Shown here one piece after another: positions 53,001 to 64,000 of a stretch of DNA of 64,000 bases; the first letter of the stretch is position 1, and each line of letters opens with the position of its first letter. Source of the stretch: Nematostella vectensis (taxonomy: Eukaryota; Cnidaria; Anthozoa; Actiniaria; Edwardsiidae); the NCBI RefSeq assembly GCF_932526225.1, contig NC_064038.1:9609070-9673069 (forward strand). The letters run 5' to 3'. The notes beneath the pieces were generated by a model. It saw only the letters and a list, made by a program, of their open reading frames with translations, did no database searches and was not told the DNA's origin. The translations under genes were made by a program, and so were the position numbers.

Positions 53001-55979
53001 GATATATATAGTTGTTGGGGTCGAAGCAACCTCTGTTCGCACTTTTTCCTTCAAGCTGTGTCTCAGTTACATAATGTATAGAAATGAAAACTTGAACTTA
53101 ATTTTACATAAATATACATATTTTTTACGTGCTTTCAGGAAGTCTTCAAATTCAACATTTTACAACTTGCCCAGTGAAACCGTGAATACCAGAAATATGT
53201 ATGGAATGTTTGTTCCGACGAATCACTCACGAGATATTCAAACAGTCAACTAGAAACATGTCTCAACAAGTCTCAGTGTCTGAATTCTCGCGTCTGATTC
53301 ATCTGAAGACAACAAACATTCCACATGTTCTAGGTGTTCACAGTTTTACTGGTTGTGCTGTAACAGACTTACATTCCCCAGGTCCCATTTCGATCGAAGC
53401 ATTTTACATTCTATCTAATGTTGCAGTTTCTGCCTGATGATGATGAGTCGGCATCACTTTTTACCCTGTCTGTTGATATGGCTGGATATCAAGCTAAGAG
53501 CAAACCAGCACCTGGTATGTAATAACCTTCACATTTTTACTCTCTCAGTTGGCATAGCAAATTTAACCCAGGTTAATGCTAATATTCAAAGTGTGAAATG
53601 CAAGTAAGCCAAAAATGCTGTCTGCTGGCGTGAAATTATATATGACCCAATCAAATCACTATCGCTGACTGGACAAGGAGATCATGAACAAGGGAATAAG
53701 ACATAATTGAAACACATGCACCCAAGTCAGGGGTGGGAACTAGCTTTTCGCTAAAGAGGGAATTTGACTAAAGGGGGAAGGTTTTTTTGTTACATTTGGC
53801 TTTTTGAAAGCCCAAAGGGGGGGGTTCAAACCCCATAACCTTCCCCATAGATCCACTACTGCAAGTGTAATGGTTTAAAAAATCTTCTCAATCGTAAACG
53901 AAGCAGGCCTGTATCCAGGTGAAGGGGGTTCTGGGGGTCTGTGAGGTCCACCAGGAACCAGGAATGGAAGGTTCAACATTCATTTATAAAGTAAATATAT
54001 TGAGTACCATTGCCAATTTGAATAAGTTACTTTAGGGAATGGGATGGGTTAACCCACCCAGTTCTCCTGCTTGCAGGCCTGTCTTGTCACATCCTTTGGT
54101 GCCTTTTGTTTTTTGTTCTTATGTGTTCTTTTTTCTCAGACACGTCTGTAGTGTGTGGGTGGGACTGTCTTCTCATGGAATACCATGTCCAGTGGCCGCT
54201 ACATATATTATTCCAACCATCAATACTTGACAAGTATGTATACATTCAGATCCTCTACATCTAAAGGGTTGCATGTCATACAGTAGCCGTAGCAGGGCAC
54301 GTAAGATTTTTTTTTTGGGGGGGGGGGGGGAGGCACAATCCAGAAACATTAAGAAAATTTCGGGGGTCACAACAACGCCCTTACTGATCAATTCCTTATA
54401 ATTAAAAAATATATATTGTGGAGGGAGAAGCCCCACATGTCCCATCCCTGCTACGGCCCTGCACGTGGTTCAGCATTATGCTTTCCCAATAATTTCTAAA
54501 TACCAATGTTCCATCTGTATATGTCAAGTTTTCAAATGCCTCAAGGCTTCAAGATAAAACTCAGCATTCTGCTTTGTTATGGATTTAAGGTATAACACAA
54601 TGTTCCGCTATCTACTGAATGTGAAACGGACCCAGTTGGACCTTCAGAGGGTGTGGGCCATACATATGGGCTCCAAGCACCAAGCTGGACATGTCTGCCA
54701 GCTGACAAGGGTGTGGCTCCTCCGTATGCACATGGCTTTCCTGGTGGATAACTTACAGTACTATCTGCAGGTTGGAGTCATGCAATGAGAATCATGCAAT
54801 GAGTGTCATCAGGCCCATACCCAGGATTTTTCTTTGGGGGGGGGGGGGGTAGAATCCGTAAAAGTGGACCTAATTTTTCCCGAGGGGGGGATTGTTTAAA
54901 TGCCTTTGCAGTATCTTGTTGTCAGATTTGGCTACATGCCAAAGTGATCTAGCTTATGCTTTATATTTTTGTCTTTAAATAGCCTGTCTATTGAGAACCA
55001 AAAGTGGGGAGGGAGGTGTGTTCGCAATATGAGTGTCATGCCGTATTTTTCACACAATGTTACACTATGCAATATTGGCAACATACAATAATTGTCACAC
55101 AATGAGTGTCACAAACTGTCACATAATGCCTGTAACGCAATGCATAACACTAAGTCTTCCTGTCAGGTTGACGTGCTGGAGGCGCAGTTCAGTCAACTGC
55201 TGGACAAGATCAACATCACACAAGACTTTGAGGCCATCCGTCTGGCGCATGACCACTTTATCACCACCCTGATGGCACAGAGCTTCCTCCTCATGAAACC
55301 AGTAGGTGGCACAAGTGTTTTATATCTTATGCTGTGTTTACACATGGCCACTTTATCATTGCCCTAGGAGGCGATGGCGGAGAGCTGTCATAAACCAATA
55401 GGTAGCACAAGTATTTGGTGCTGAACTATATCACGTTCACTATCCTACAGCCCGTGATGGAGGCATTTCAGCGCAAGTTGCCGTGAGTTTCGTATTTGTG
55501 ACAACTTGCGTTTCGTTTGGGCGCCAACATGCGTCGAAATTGAACATGTTAAAATTATGAACGCAAGTTTGCCAACTTCTATTCTTAGGCGTCACCAAAC
55601 GCAAGCGAATGCAAGTTCTCGCAAGTAAAATTCAATCCTGCTTCGTTGAAAATTGCTAAAAGTCATTTTCACGGGGGTTTTGATCCGTGTCTTGAATTGT
55701 TTCTAAGGATTTATATTGCTTCTTCCACAGGTAGCCCATTGTCTTGGCGAAATCCTTTCGCTCTGCCAGGCATTCTGCAGTCTCTTGCTACAGGTCAGCG
55801 GCACGCTATCAGACCGCGAGCATGCGCAGTTTGACAACATCGCTCAGGGCTATGAGCGACAGTCGAGCCTGCTGTTTAAAATACTGTCCAGCGTACGCAG
55901 CCATCAGGCCAGTCCACACCTTGCGCAGCTTCTATTGCGCATCGACTTTAACAAGCACTTCTCCACCACGCCCAGGTAA
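47091..55979 (+). CDS. tubgcp4: Gamma-tubulin complex component 4, 17 exons
   Basis: Exons: 47091-47168, 47331-47475, 48106-48254, 48850-48906, 49056-49135, 49341-49551, 50244-50339, 51151-51220, 51656-51780, 51986-52036, 52196-52301, 52654-52688, 53427-53514, 54140-54233, 54590-54770, 55167-55301, 55731-55979. They give 649 residues (human 666). MLHELLLALSG opens the N-terminal GRIP1 domain. QQLSAWLLHGLL, LPSYIPTRVAEK, KDFFLLGRGELF, then MAFLVDNLQYYLQVDVLEAQ and FSQLLDKINITQDFEAIRLAHDHF form GRIP1/GRIP2, the gamma-tubulin-binding part. It builds the gamma-tubulin ring complex that nucleates microtubules. The final CCCAG|GTAAGA could also be a donor: human GCP4 has about 12 more residues, so a short unseen last exon is possible. 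Confidence 0.95.
49804..50190. mobile_element. MITE of the TACCGTAA family (tubgcp4 intron 6)
   Basis: A 387 bp unit with ends TACTGTAATGATCCAAATAA and TACCGTAATGATTCAAATAA (other strand). The interior has AATAAGCGCC and CCCCTCCC motifs. Related to 35280-35704. Confidence 0.65.
50387..51005. mobile_element. TTAA-flanked MITE, copy 2 (tubgcp4 intron 7)
   Basis: A 619 bp unit with ends TTAAGGTTATTCCTCTGAAT and TTAAGGTTATTCCTCTGAAA (other strand). Related in ends and interior (CTGCACACTAGTGTGCGC) to 38813-39471. Confidence 0.7.
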
Positions 55980-57074
55980 GAGACCGGTCCGGCTCAGGGT
56001 GTGTAAAGGCCCAGGTATGGCATAGACATGCTCAGTTATTTGTGACAAGCAAATGTTTAGTTACTCACGGTTCACAAAGACTCGAGGTGTGAAGGCGCGC
56101 TAATACTCAATTCCTAAAGGCGTGTTTATGTTAAATCCTGGCTTCCAACGTAGGCCAGTGTAATTACCGCGTGCAAAGGGTCAACCACGTTTGGCAAAGG
56201 CTTTTACCAACGGCTCACAAGGACTCAACTACAAGTTCAAAATCTCGATCACTTATTAAGCAACAAAAACACGGGATAGATATCGAGTCTTTACCAATTC
56301 AAAGGGTAGTAATTGATCCTCTACGTATTCTCGCAGCTGGACCACTGACAGCTCAACATCTCTGCCACCTGGCTCATCGGGTGACGTGGCCGCAGCTACC
56401 CCTAGGGCCTGATGGGAGTCGCTATTTCCGGCACGGTAATAGGGTACATTCATTGGAGACACGCGTCTCGCCGAGTCCCGTGACCTCAGCTACCCCCAAA
56501 ACCTGATAGGGATCACATGACTGCCAACGTTTGTTTGCAAGACATATCAAGTCATGACCACTGAAGCAACTTCACTGCCTGGGTCTTCTTGGTCAACAAA
56601 AATTGAAATAGCAGCATTTTCTAGATAACGGCACTGCCATATGACTTTTTGAACGCGTCAGTTACATGGCATGGACTTCGATGGACAAGTTGGAAGTTGC
56701 GAAAGTAAAGCTAATTCAAAGAACCGTGTATCCCCATGTGAAAAAAGTGTTCAAGTCTGTGGCGTATATAAAATAGATGAGTAAAGAATAAGTCACTGTA
56801 CTCTTTGTGTAATCTTTATTTGACTTCATGCAATCTTATGTTCACTTTCAGTAAATAATAAATAATATAAAACTTACATTTTTACAATCTCGACTGAAGA
56901 GTATGTGGAATTCAATCATTTGGTATTGATGACATACCATACAAAATTAATCTTCATAAAATACCATCATTTATAATTACTCTATATTTCCATAAAATAT
57001 TACCATTACTCCACTCAAGTGCAGTGGCGGATCCAAGGGGACCTCTGTTGTCATGGCACCCGGCATGTCACCTG
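55980..57074. other. Intergenic region between convergent tubgcp4 and hmgcr
   Basis: No gene recognised. Plus-strand reading between 56171 and 56506 is open but resembles no family. AT-rich sequence at 56800-57020 probably includes polyadenylation signals, with AATAAA on the minus strand as TTTATT near 56816. Confidence 0.4.
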
Positions 57075-60000
57075 TCATAATACTGCACACTTTTTCAAAA
57101 CGTCCTCAGAAGTCATTAGATTGATCGTTGATCTATAATTTAAAACATGCGTTTGTTATTTTGTCCTCGGTGACAAATCTGTGGGTTGATGAAAGCATTT
57201 CTTAGGTAATTGTGTTGTACAGTCAAATATCTAACCACCCACCCACGTCAGTGTACTAAGTTTATTTAATGAATTATAATTTCATTAGCTAAGTTTATTT
57301 CATGACTTAGAGCTATTAGTGACGCGGCTTGGAAGCCCGTGATTTAACATGGCCTTGTTTTCAAAAGAATGACCCATTGTATAAATACATTTGACCTTTT
57401 CCAAACAGGTTAAGTAACAGCATTTGAGAACCTGATAACTTGAGCTCACAAGAACTATAAAAAAATAACCTTTTCCTTCGAAGTAAAATCAGACAAAGTT
57501 GAGCCACGTTTAAAATTTATGGGTTACCTGTTGTGCTTTAGGTGACTGCGGACAAGGTGGCCAGCAGCTAGGGCAGAAAGCAGAGACAATTCACCGGCTA
57601 GGACTGTCGCGCAGACGATCCGAGCAAGCTGTGCTGCATTCTGTCCTGGTTCAACTTTACTTGCTCCCTGCACACCTAACATCTGAAAACAGTACATGGG
57701 TCGGTAGTAAATACCATGCTGGCCCTTGCACATAGCAAGCAGGCCCGCAGAATGTACGCCCCCTCTTTAAGAGGAATACTATAAAAAAAATAATAAAAAG
57801 TTCTTGATGACGCAAGCAATGACAAGGGCAACTTTGGAATTTACTCCGCGGCTAAAGGGGGAATGCAGCTTTAACTGACTACAGTATATATTTATAATTT
57901 AAATCGGGGGCCTTAAAAGCGCAACTATTCCTTGGAACATTTGTGTTGGCTATGATGGACTGGTGGAAGCTGTATCATGGTTATTAGTAAAAAAAAATGT
58001 GTAATGCAGGGAGTGGGGGGGGGGGGGGGGCACTGAAGGCACATCCTCCCAAAATGCTATTAAAAAATTATAAGAAAACGACCAGTAGGGGTATGGCTGC
58101 CACCCCCCCCCCCCCGAATATTTCGTTTGCTACAGCTGTGTGAAAGTATGGGGGGGGGTTGGCGTCAGTCGAGTCACTTGAATGGGTTCTATTATACCTT
58201 GAGGCAGCTGGCTTGAGGCTGTAGTATGGTGCCGCCACCCACAGTTCCTACTTCAATAGATGGCATGGTGCAACTGATGTACAGGTCTTCCATACGCGGT
58301 CCGCATGGCTCCATCAGGGTGATACAGTTACTGCTAGACACATTTTGTGCCGGATCCTTAGACCATGACAAGAAATTATGGTAAGCCACGAATATGTAAA
58401 GGTTGTTTTAGTATATAGCTTTTATCATAAAGTCTTTTTAAAGACTTTTTAAAGCAATTAAAATTGCTTTACAGGTGATGGATATTTGTTCGTGATTTGT
58501 TCGTTATACAGCTTCATGCCTATACATTATCTAACAATGCTTTTTTGGACGGTTACTAACAAACAGATACAGATGTCTTAGAATCGTCTTAGTCTGAGCA
58601 TGCGTTACCTGTCCTGTAGCGATAAAGACAGCAGTTACGATATTTGCAGCATGCGCGTTAAATCCTCCGATAGCACCCGCCATGGCTGATCCGACGAGGT
58701 TCTTGCTAATGTTGAGCTCAGACAATGAGGACACGGTGGTCTTAAGGACCTGGTTGGAAAAGATGCAAAGCTAAACGCTAAACGCTAAGCGAAACTAAAA
58801 CAAGCGAACAAAATGACAAAGGCAAGGGGAATGTCATCCAAACATGCTTCCATGCCCAATTCTATTCATAACCTATGCATATACCTTACTAACAACGTTT
58901 ATTCCAGATAACTGGAGCTTACCTTAGTAACAATGTTTCCAGGTAACAGGAGCATACCTTAGTAACAATGTTTCCAGGGAACTGGAGCATACCTTGGTAA
59001 CAATGTTTCCAGGTAACTGGAGCATACCTTAGTAACAATGTTTCCAGGTAACTGGAGCATACCTTGGTAACAATGTTTCCAGGTAACTGGAGCATACCTT
59101 GGTAACAATGTTTTCAGATAACTGGAGCATACCTTAGTAACAATGTTTTCAGATAACTGGAGCATACCTTAGTAACAATGTTTCCAGATAACTGGAGCAT
59201 ACCTTAGTAACAATGTTTCCAGGTAACTGGAGCATACCTTAGTAACAATGTTTCCAGATAACTGGAGCATACCTTAGTAACAATGTTACCAGGTAACGGG
59301 AGCATACCTTAGTAACAATGTTTCCAGGGAACTGGAGCATACCTTGGTAACAATGTTTCCAGGTAACTGGAGCATACCTTGGTAACAATGTTTCCAGGGA
59401 ACTGGAGAATACCTTAGTAACAATGTTCCCAGGTAACTGGAGCATACCTTAGTAACAATGTTTCCAGGGAACTGGAGCATACCTTGGTAACAATGTTTCC
59501 AGGGAACTGGAGCATACCTTGGTAACAATGTTTCCAGGTAACTGGAGCATACCTTGGTAACAATGTTTCCAGATAACTGGAGCATACCTTGGTAACAATG
59601 TTTCCAGGTAACTGGAGCATATCTTAGTAACAATGTTTCCAGGGAACAGAAGCATACCTTAGTAACAATGTTTCCAGAGATGATGGCCTCGCACACCACA
59701 GACTTGCCACGCCCCTCTATCCAGTTGATAGAGGTAGCTTTCTTATCTGTGCAGTAGTTACCACTTAAGCTGATCACCTCAATTGACTCAAAGTGCTCCT
59801 GGAGATGTTGCAAGGCCTTCTCCGTTCCCTAAGGCCAGCATAAGCAGGGTATAGATGGGTAGCATTTAAAATAGAGGGTGTGGGCAGGGGGAGTTAAGGG
59901 GCGAGATGGTAGGGAGGCAAAGGGAATCAAGGGGGTGCATTGGGAAAAAGGATGGCATCAACTGATTAAGTAAAACTACGTCCCATTTCCTTAGAAAACA

Positions 60001-63000
60001 TGATAATTTCATTAATGTCTCCATTAGGGTACAATGCTGGTAGGACGGTAAAAGGATAAATGGGGAATGATAATACCTTGGAAAGCATATTCATGCCCAT
60101 TGCATCTCCAGTAGTAGCGACAAACCGAGTAAACAGCAGCCTTCCAGCTACTGCACACTTAATAGAGGTCAGTCGAGCAAACCTACGTACCAAACAAAGA
60201 AACAATTAAGGTCTTCAGGGTGAAGAAAAGAACAGACTTTGAAACTACATCATTAAAAGGGTGGGTGTCATGGGTTTCCTGTGGGTCACGGTTTATGTAG
60301 CAATTCGCCATTAGAGGAGAGAGAGAGTCCCACACGAATGAAATGTTACAAATCACCTTTACTAACTGAAAAACGGATAAATATCTTGGAATGTTGATCT
60401 GGGACCAAACATCATCATTGTCATCATGATCATCATCATTGCCAGCATCAACACCTCATTAACGCTGTCTATCTAAAGAACGCCTCTATCCAATAAACGC
60501 CCCCACTAAGCTTGCAAGTTTGTTATGAACGCCTCTCTCTAATAAAGGACCCTCCCCCCCCCTACCCTCCCTCCCAACTTAAATACAAACGACATAGGAA
60601 TTTCGGCAATATAAATTAGATTTAATTAATCTGAGCTTGGCTTCTACTGGGTGAGACTTGCACAATGTCAAGAAACGCTTGCTACGCATGCTTTAATTTA
60701 ACGTGATCCTGACTGAGACTCGAACCCCACTGCATTCGGGTTTGTTATATTTAATTCATTAATGTAAAAGAACATCCCTCTCTACGCCTCCTATCTATTG
60801 AATGCCCCCCCCCCCCCCCAACCCCCTTGGACCATCAAAATTTAATAAACGTCCCGGGCGTTTTTTAGATCATTTACGGTAATCATCATCGCCACTACCA
60901 CCAATAAAATACAAAACAGTAGTCTTGATTTAAAAATGGTAACATCATAACAAGTCTTCTACTTAATGGCACTCGTCATCGTCATCATAAAAAATAAATG
61001 TGTAGTACATTACCTGCTGGTGCTATCAAACACTGTTTTGATTTCTTGGAAGTTGAGCTCATCTTCCAGCCATAACTTTACTTCGCTGGTAATGTAAAAT
61101 ATAACATTTATCATACTCTAGCCTTCATAGGAGGAACCCGTAATATAAGCTGAATATTACCTTGCTTGCATAGCAGATGGTAACCTCATAACGGGGCCCC
61201 TTGTCATCCCATTACCAATGATACTGCTACGTACACCGCCACTTTTCTAAGTAATGAACAAGAATGCAACTGTGAGAACATTGAAGCAGGGGACGTTCTG
61301 TTCCAGATCTTCTCAACCTTTTGATGTGAGGATGGACAATGTGCTGCCAACCTATCAACCAACACATGGGAACAAAAATACAAGCATTCCTATATCTCAC
61401 TTCTTGTCCTGTATTGGAAATCATGCTTTCTAATCACTCAGGCACATAACTAGGGAAGGAAGGGAGGTGCCCAAGGGACCTGCACACCCTCAACCCCCCC
61501 CCCTCCCCTCCCTCACCAAATCTTTGCTACATTCCCTTTACTGATCACAGCTCTGATTCATGTTATGGGCTACAACTTTCTTTGTTTAGATCATCTGTAA
61601 ACCTGGTTCTGGTGATTTTTCTTTCATCATCTGATGACTCAAAAATAGAACTACTATTTTTTTCCTTCTCAATCATATCCATTGACATGTCTGATGTTGA
61701 CTGTTTTTTCAAAGAATCCTTTGCTTACCATAAGAGCACTGCATCCTCTGTTTGTGCTTGCTACTAAACATCCTTCAGTTGTTGCCATGGGAACAAAGAA
61801 TTGTTGTCCGTCCAAAAGCAGAGGGCCCGCCACCCCCACGGGTATTGGCATGTAGCCTATAACGTTTTCGCAACATGCTCCCGAGACCTGTGTCAAGTCA
61901 AGAAGACAAAGATGGATATTTATAGGTAGCCTCTGGCAACTTTTAATATCGATAAAGTAGTTTTCTTACTCTTGTGTAGTCATAGTGATCGTATGGTAGC
62001 TCTGCTAGAGCATCACTTCTCTTGCTGATCTTCCTGGCGGTCACCATGCGCCTACATCATAACAAAAAAGTTATTGCACACTTGCAAAACTAATAAAGGC
62101 ATACTGTTCACAACACTTTGAAAACTTAAAGCCGCATTGTCACCAGTTTACTTCCGGAGGTCCGACGGAAACCTCAACCGTTAAAAGACAAAAGAATCTA
62201 TTAAAATCCGAGATATTAAACAGGCCATCCGCTCTAAATTATCAATCACATCCTCAAAGAAACTTTCAATAAACACACTGCTTTCAATATTTTGAAATAT
62301 TTTTCGCGTTTTCCGTTACAATTCATCGGAGATTGTTACGTAATCGACCGGAAGTAAACTGGTGACAATGCGGCTTTAACTGTACAAGCAAGTTTGTTCT
62401 AGATTTTTATTGCCAATTTTGTACCCCTAAAAATGGTATATTGTCAAGAGATAATTGCCTGACGTCAAGGTAGCTTGGCTTGGCATAATTGAAAATTAAA
62501 GCCGCATTGTCACCAGTTTACTTCCGGTCGATTACGTACCATCCTCCTATGATTTTTCAAAATATTGAAAGCAGTGTCTCTATTGGAAGTTTCTTTGAGG
62601 TTGTGATTGATAATTTAGAACGGATGACCGGTTATATATGAGTGCATATATTGTGGGATGATAACACACACATACAAAGATGTCCCATAAATAAAGCAGT
62701 CATGGATGAAATGCATAACACTTTAACTCTCTAGATTTTAGTAGGAAATGTTTGATTAACTCCTTAAAATGGAGGCTTACTGCTAGGATATTATAATAAG
62801 ACAGGGGAAAACCACTAGGCTACTACCTACACTTTATTTCTTTAGATTTTAGTAGAAAATGTTTGATTCACTCCTTAAAATGGAGGCTTACTGCTAGGAT
62901 ATTATCATAAGACAGGTGAAAACTGTCTTAAATCAATATATAAATAATGGAGGCTCACTTGATCTGAATGCAGTCTAAATAAATAGATAAATAAGTAGTG

Positions 63001-63987
63001 GAGGCTATGCTTGTTCAGAATGCATTATCTGCCAGGGAATCAAAGCATAGATTAACCTTATTGCAACAGCCCTTGAGAAGTCCTGCAAGGCTGATTCCAG
63101 CTGGTAGCCTGGGATAGCCTTTTGTTCCACCAGCATGCAGATCTCCTCATCAGATAGTCGAAACACACCATCCTAGAACACAAGCATACATACATAATCA
63201 AAACAAACAAAATTTAGGGTTAGAATTATTTATGTTGAATGCTTATCTGAAAACAAAGTGGTTTTCAAAACTGCATATAAGGATTTATATACTAAGAAGT
63301 CAGGTGATATGTGTATAATTCTTCTATCATTACCGATTCTTTCATAATTCGTCTGCACTCCTCTAAACTCCTCATTGGTGACACTTCATCAGAAGCACTC
63401 CCAGACAATTTTGTCACCATGGAAACAGATCCACTTGTTGCCATAGCTACCGGGCTCGTATTCTCTTCTACTGGCTTAGTCTTCACATCAGTTGTGGTCT
63501 TTAATGGCTGGCTCTGTGAGGTGGTTTGTGGTTCAGATTGTTCTTTGTCAACAATAATATCATTGCTCGGCACCACAGCATTCTTCCTAATTGAGTGACT
63601 CCTAAGTTTCTGGTGTGGAAATGAGAATGTCTTTTTTAATGGTGAGTTAGAGGACTTTTCAGGAATCTTCAGCAAGAAAGCCTCAGGTTTATTCGCAGCT
63701 GGTAGAGGTAGCAGATCTTTCTGCAAATTCTCACTGATAGAACCAATAATTTCTTTCCCAAGGAATTCCCCATCACCAATTGTAAACGTAGACCTTCGCT
63801 TTCTCACAATCCCGGTTACCCCCGGCAGCAGCCTGTCAGCGTTTGGCGAATGACAGGTCTGTATGACTGGCATTGAGGTTGCTCTGCTTTTTGCTGTTTC
63901 CTCTGACTCAAGCAGTGGTGTCGAGTCATCTTTTTCATTGTAAAAGTACTTCGTTGCAACCAACAGGGCCAAGACAACTGCTAGCAC
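57075..63987 (-). CDS. hmgcr: HMG-CoA reductase, C-terminal part (12 exons in window; 5' end outside)
   Basis: Minus-strand exons: 63334-63987, 63057-63172, 61970-62051, 61729-61887, 61161-61246, 61014-61085, 60077-60182, 59658-59828, 58609-58749, 58198-58356, 57528-57682, 57075-57132 (652 residues). The first begins with a last membrane helix ([15 protein letters not shown]) and the variable linker; the sterol-sensing region is off-window. The catalytic domain contains TTEGCLVAS (Glu), GDAMGMNM (NADPH site), CTDKK (Lys), ATGQDPAQN (Asp) and HLVRSH (His). It reduces HMG-CoA to mevalonate in the ER. A 58-base last exon supplies RSTINL, aligning with the AMPK-target Ser872 region of human; without it the frame would stop directly after the HNR. 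A 35 bp minisatellite begins at the donor of exon 59658-59828. Confidence 0.95.
58884..59677. repeat. Minisatellite, 35 bp unit, about 22 copies, duplicating an hmgcr splice donor
   Basis: On the minus strand the unit is TGGAAACATTGTTACTAAG|GTATGCTCCAGTTACC (bar marks the donor). The first copy is the real end of exon 59658-59828, so about 20 exonic bases and the 5' splice site were amplified. Copies alternate between ACTAAG and ACCAAG before GTATGC. The unit lacks stop codons in all three minus-strand frames; 35 is not a multiple of 3, so a read-through reads the three phases in turn. Confidence 0.95.
60450..60891. mobile_element. MITE of the TACCGTAAATGATC family, degenerate left end (hmgcr intron)
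   Basis: The right end is TACCGTAAATGATCTAAAAA on the minus strand (ending at 60891). The interior matches 35280-35704 in CCAATAAACGCCCC, GCTTGCAAGTTTGTTATGAA and related stretches. The left terminus is decayed. Confidence 0.6.
62126..62379. mobile_element. TTAA-flanked MITE, 254 bp (hmgcr intron)
   Basis: Ends TTAAAGCCGCATTGTCACCA... in perfect ~32 bp inverted repeats, with TTAA at both termini (piggyBac-like duplication). A partial copy starting with the same end lies at about 62494-62640, where its interior is rearranged. Confidence 0.7.
62494..62640. mobile_element. Truncated second copy of the 62126-62379 MITE
   Basis: It begins TTAAAGCCGCATTGTCACCA and shares CAAAATATTGAAAGCAGTG and TTTCTTTGAGG segments in the opposite order to the left part of the first copy. 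It lacks the other terminus. Confidence 0.6.
62727..62935. repeat. Direct duplication of about 90-110 bp (hmgcr intron)
   Basis: TTTAGTAGGAAATGTTTGAT...CTTAAAATGGAGGCTTACTG (62740-62810) recurs with few changes at 62850-62920, ending in GACAGGGGAAAAC and GACAGGTGAAAAC. Confidence 0.8.
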
Positions 63988-64000
63988 CTACGAAAAAGGA

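Noticed and set aside
56171-56506. 111-codon ORF downstream of tubgcp4
   Set aside because: No family resemblance; could not be tied to a missing last exon of tubgcp4.
58959-59813. Repetitive minus-strand ORFs with a 35-residue period
   Set aside because: They are the hmgcr minisatellite read through in its three phases. Only the first part (59658-59828) is a true exon.

Overview
The window is intron-rich metazoan nuclear DNA, most likely from a cnidarian (probably an anthozoan). This rests on six complete or near-complete animal genes that can be read exon by exon with GT-AG junctions and consistent phases, on dense MITE, SINE and LINE debris, and on an integrated Polinton/adinto-like element whose ORFs resemble families I associate with cnidarian genomes. 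The species assignment is inference.

Layout. 1-3000: 5' end of a minus-strand secreted or receptor-like gene (signal peptide exon plus a cysteine-rich activin/BMP-receptor-like exon). 3540-4126 and 16068-16118: two halves of the 3' end of a LINE, split by the insertion described next. 4133-16061: an 11.9 kb GC-rich Polinton (Maverick)-type endogenous virus-like element with ~264 bp terminal inverted repeats and a 6 bp target duplication (ATATTA). It carries a probable penton-like protein, a probable major capsid protein, a packaging ATPase, an integrase, a truncated protein-primed PolB, a zinc-binding small protein and several small membrane proteins. Several genes are broken. 18002-18688: intronless histone H1 (-). 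18903-20329: a 1.4 kb inverted-repeat element containing a palindromic satellite. 20668-33476: catsper2 (+, 13 exons). 35089-37156: krtcap2 (-, 5 exons). 37345-41448: det1 (+, 2 exons), head-to-head with krtcap2. 43814-46913: rps6 (-, 4 exons). 47091-55979: tubgcp4 (+, 17 exons), head-to-head with rps6. 57075-63987: the C-terminal two-thirds of hmgcr (-, 12 exons seen; the 5' end lies beyond the window).

The host genes are housekeeping or cell-biological (chromatin, sperm Ca2+ channel, N-glycosylation, E3 ligase adaptor, ribosome, microtubule nucleation, sterol/isoprenoid synthesis) and do not form a pathway. The two head-to-head pairs share short promoters that each contain a YY1-like AAATGGCGGC motif.

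The two most unusual signals are (i) the Polinton lineage itself, with its repeated alternating purine-pyrimidine tracts before the plus-strand genes, and (ii) two minisatellites (catsper2 intron 9 and an hmgcr intron) whose repeat unit is a duplicated exon/intron boundary, so each array holds tens of copies of a 5' splice site in the sense orientation.
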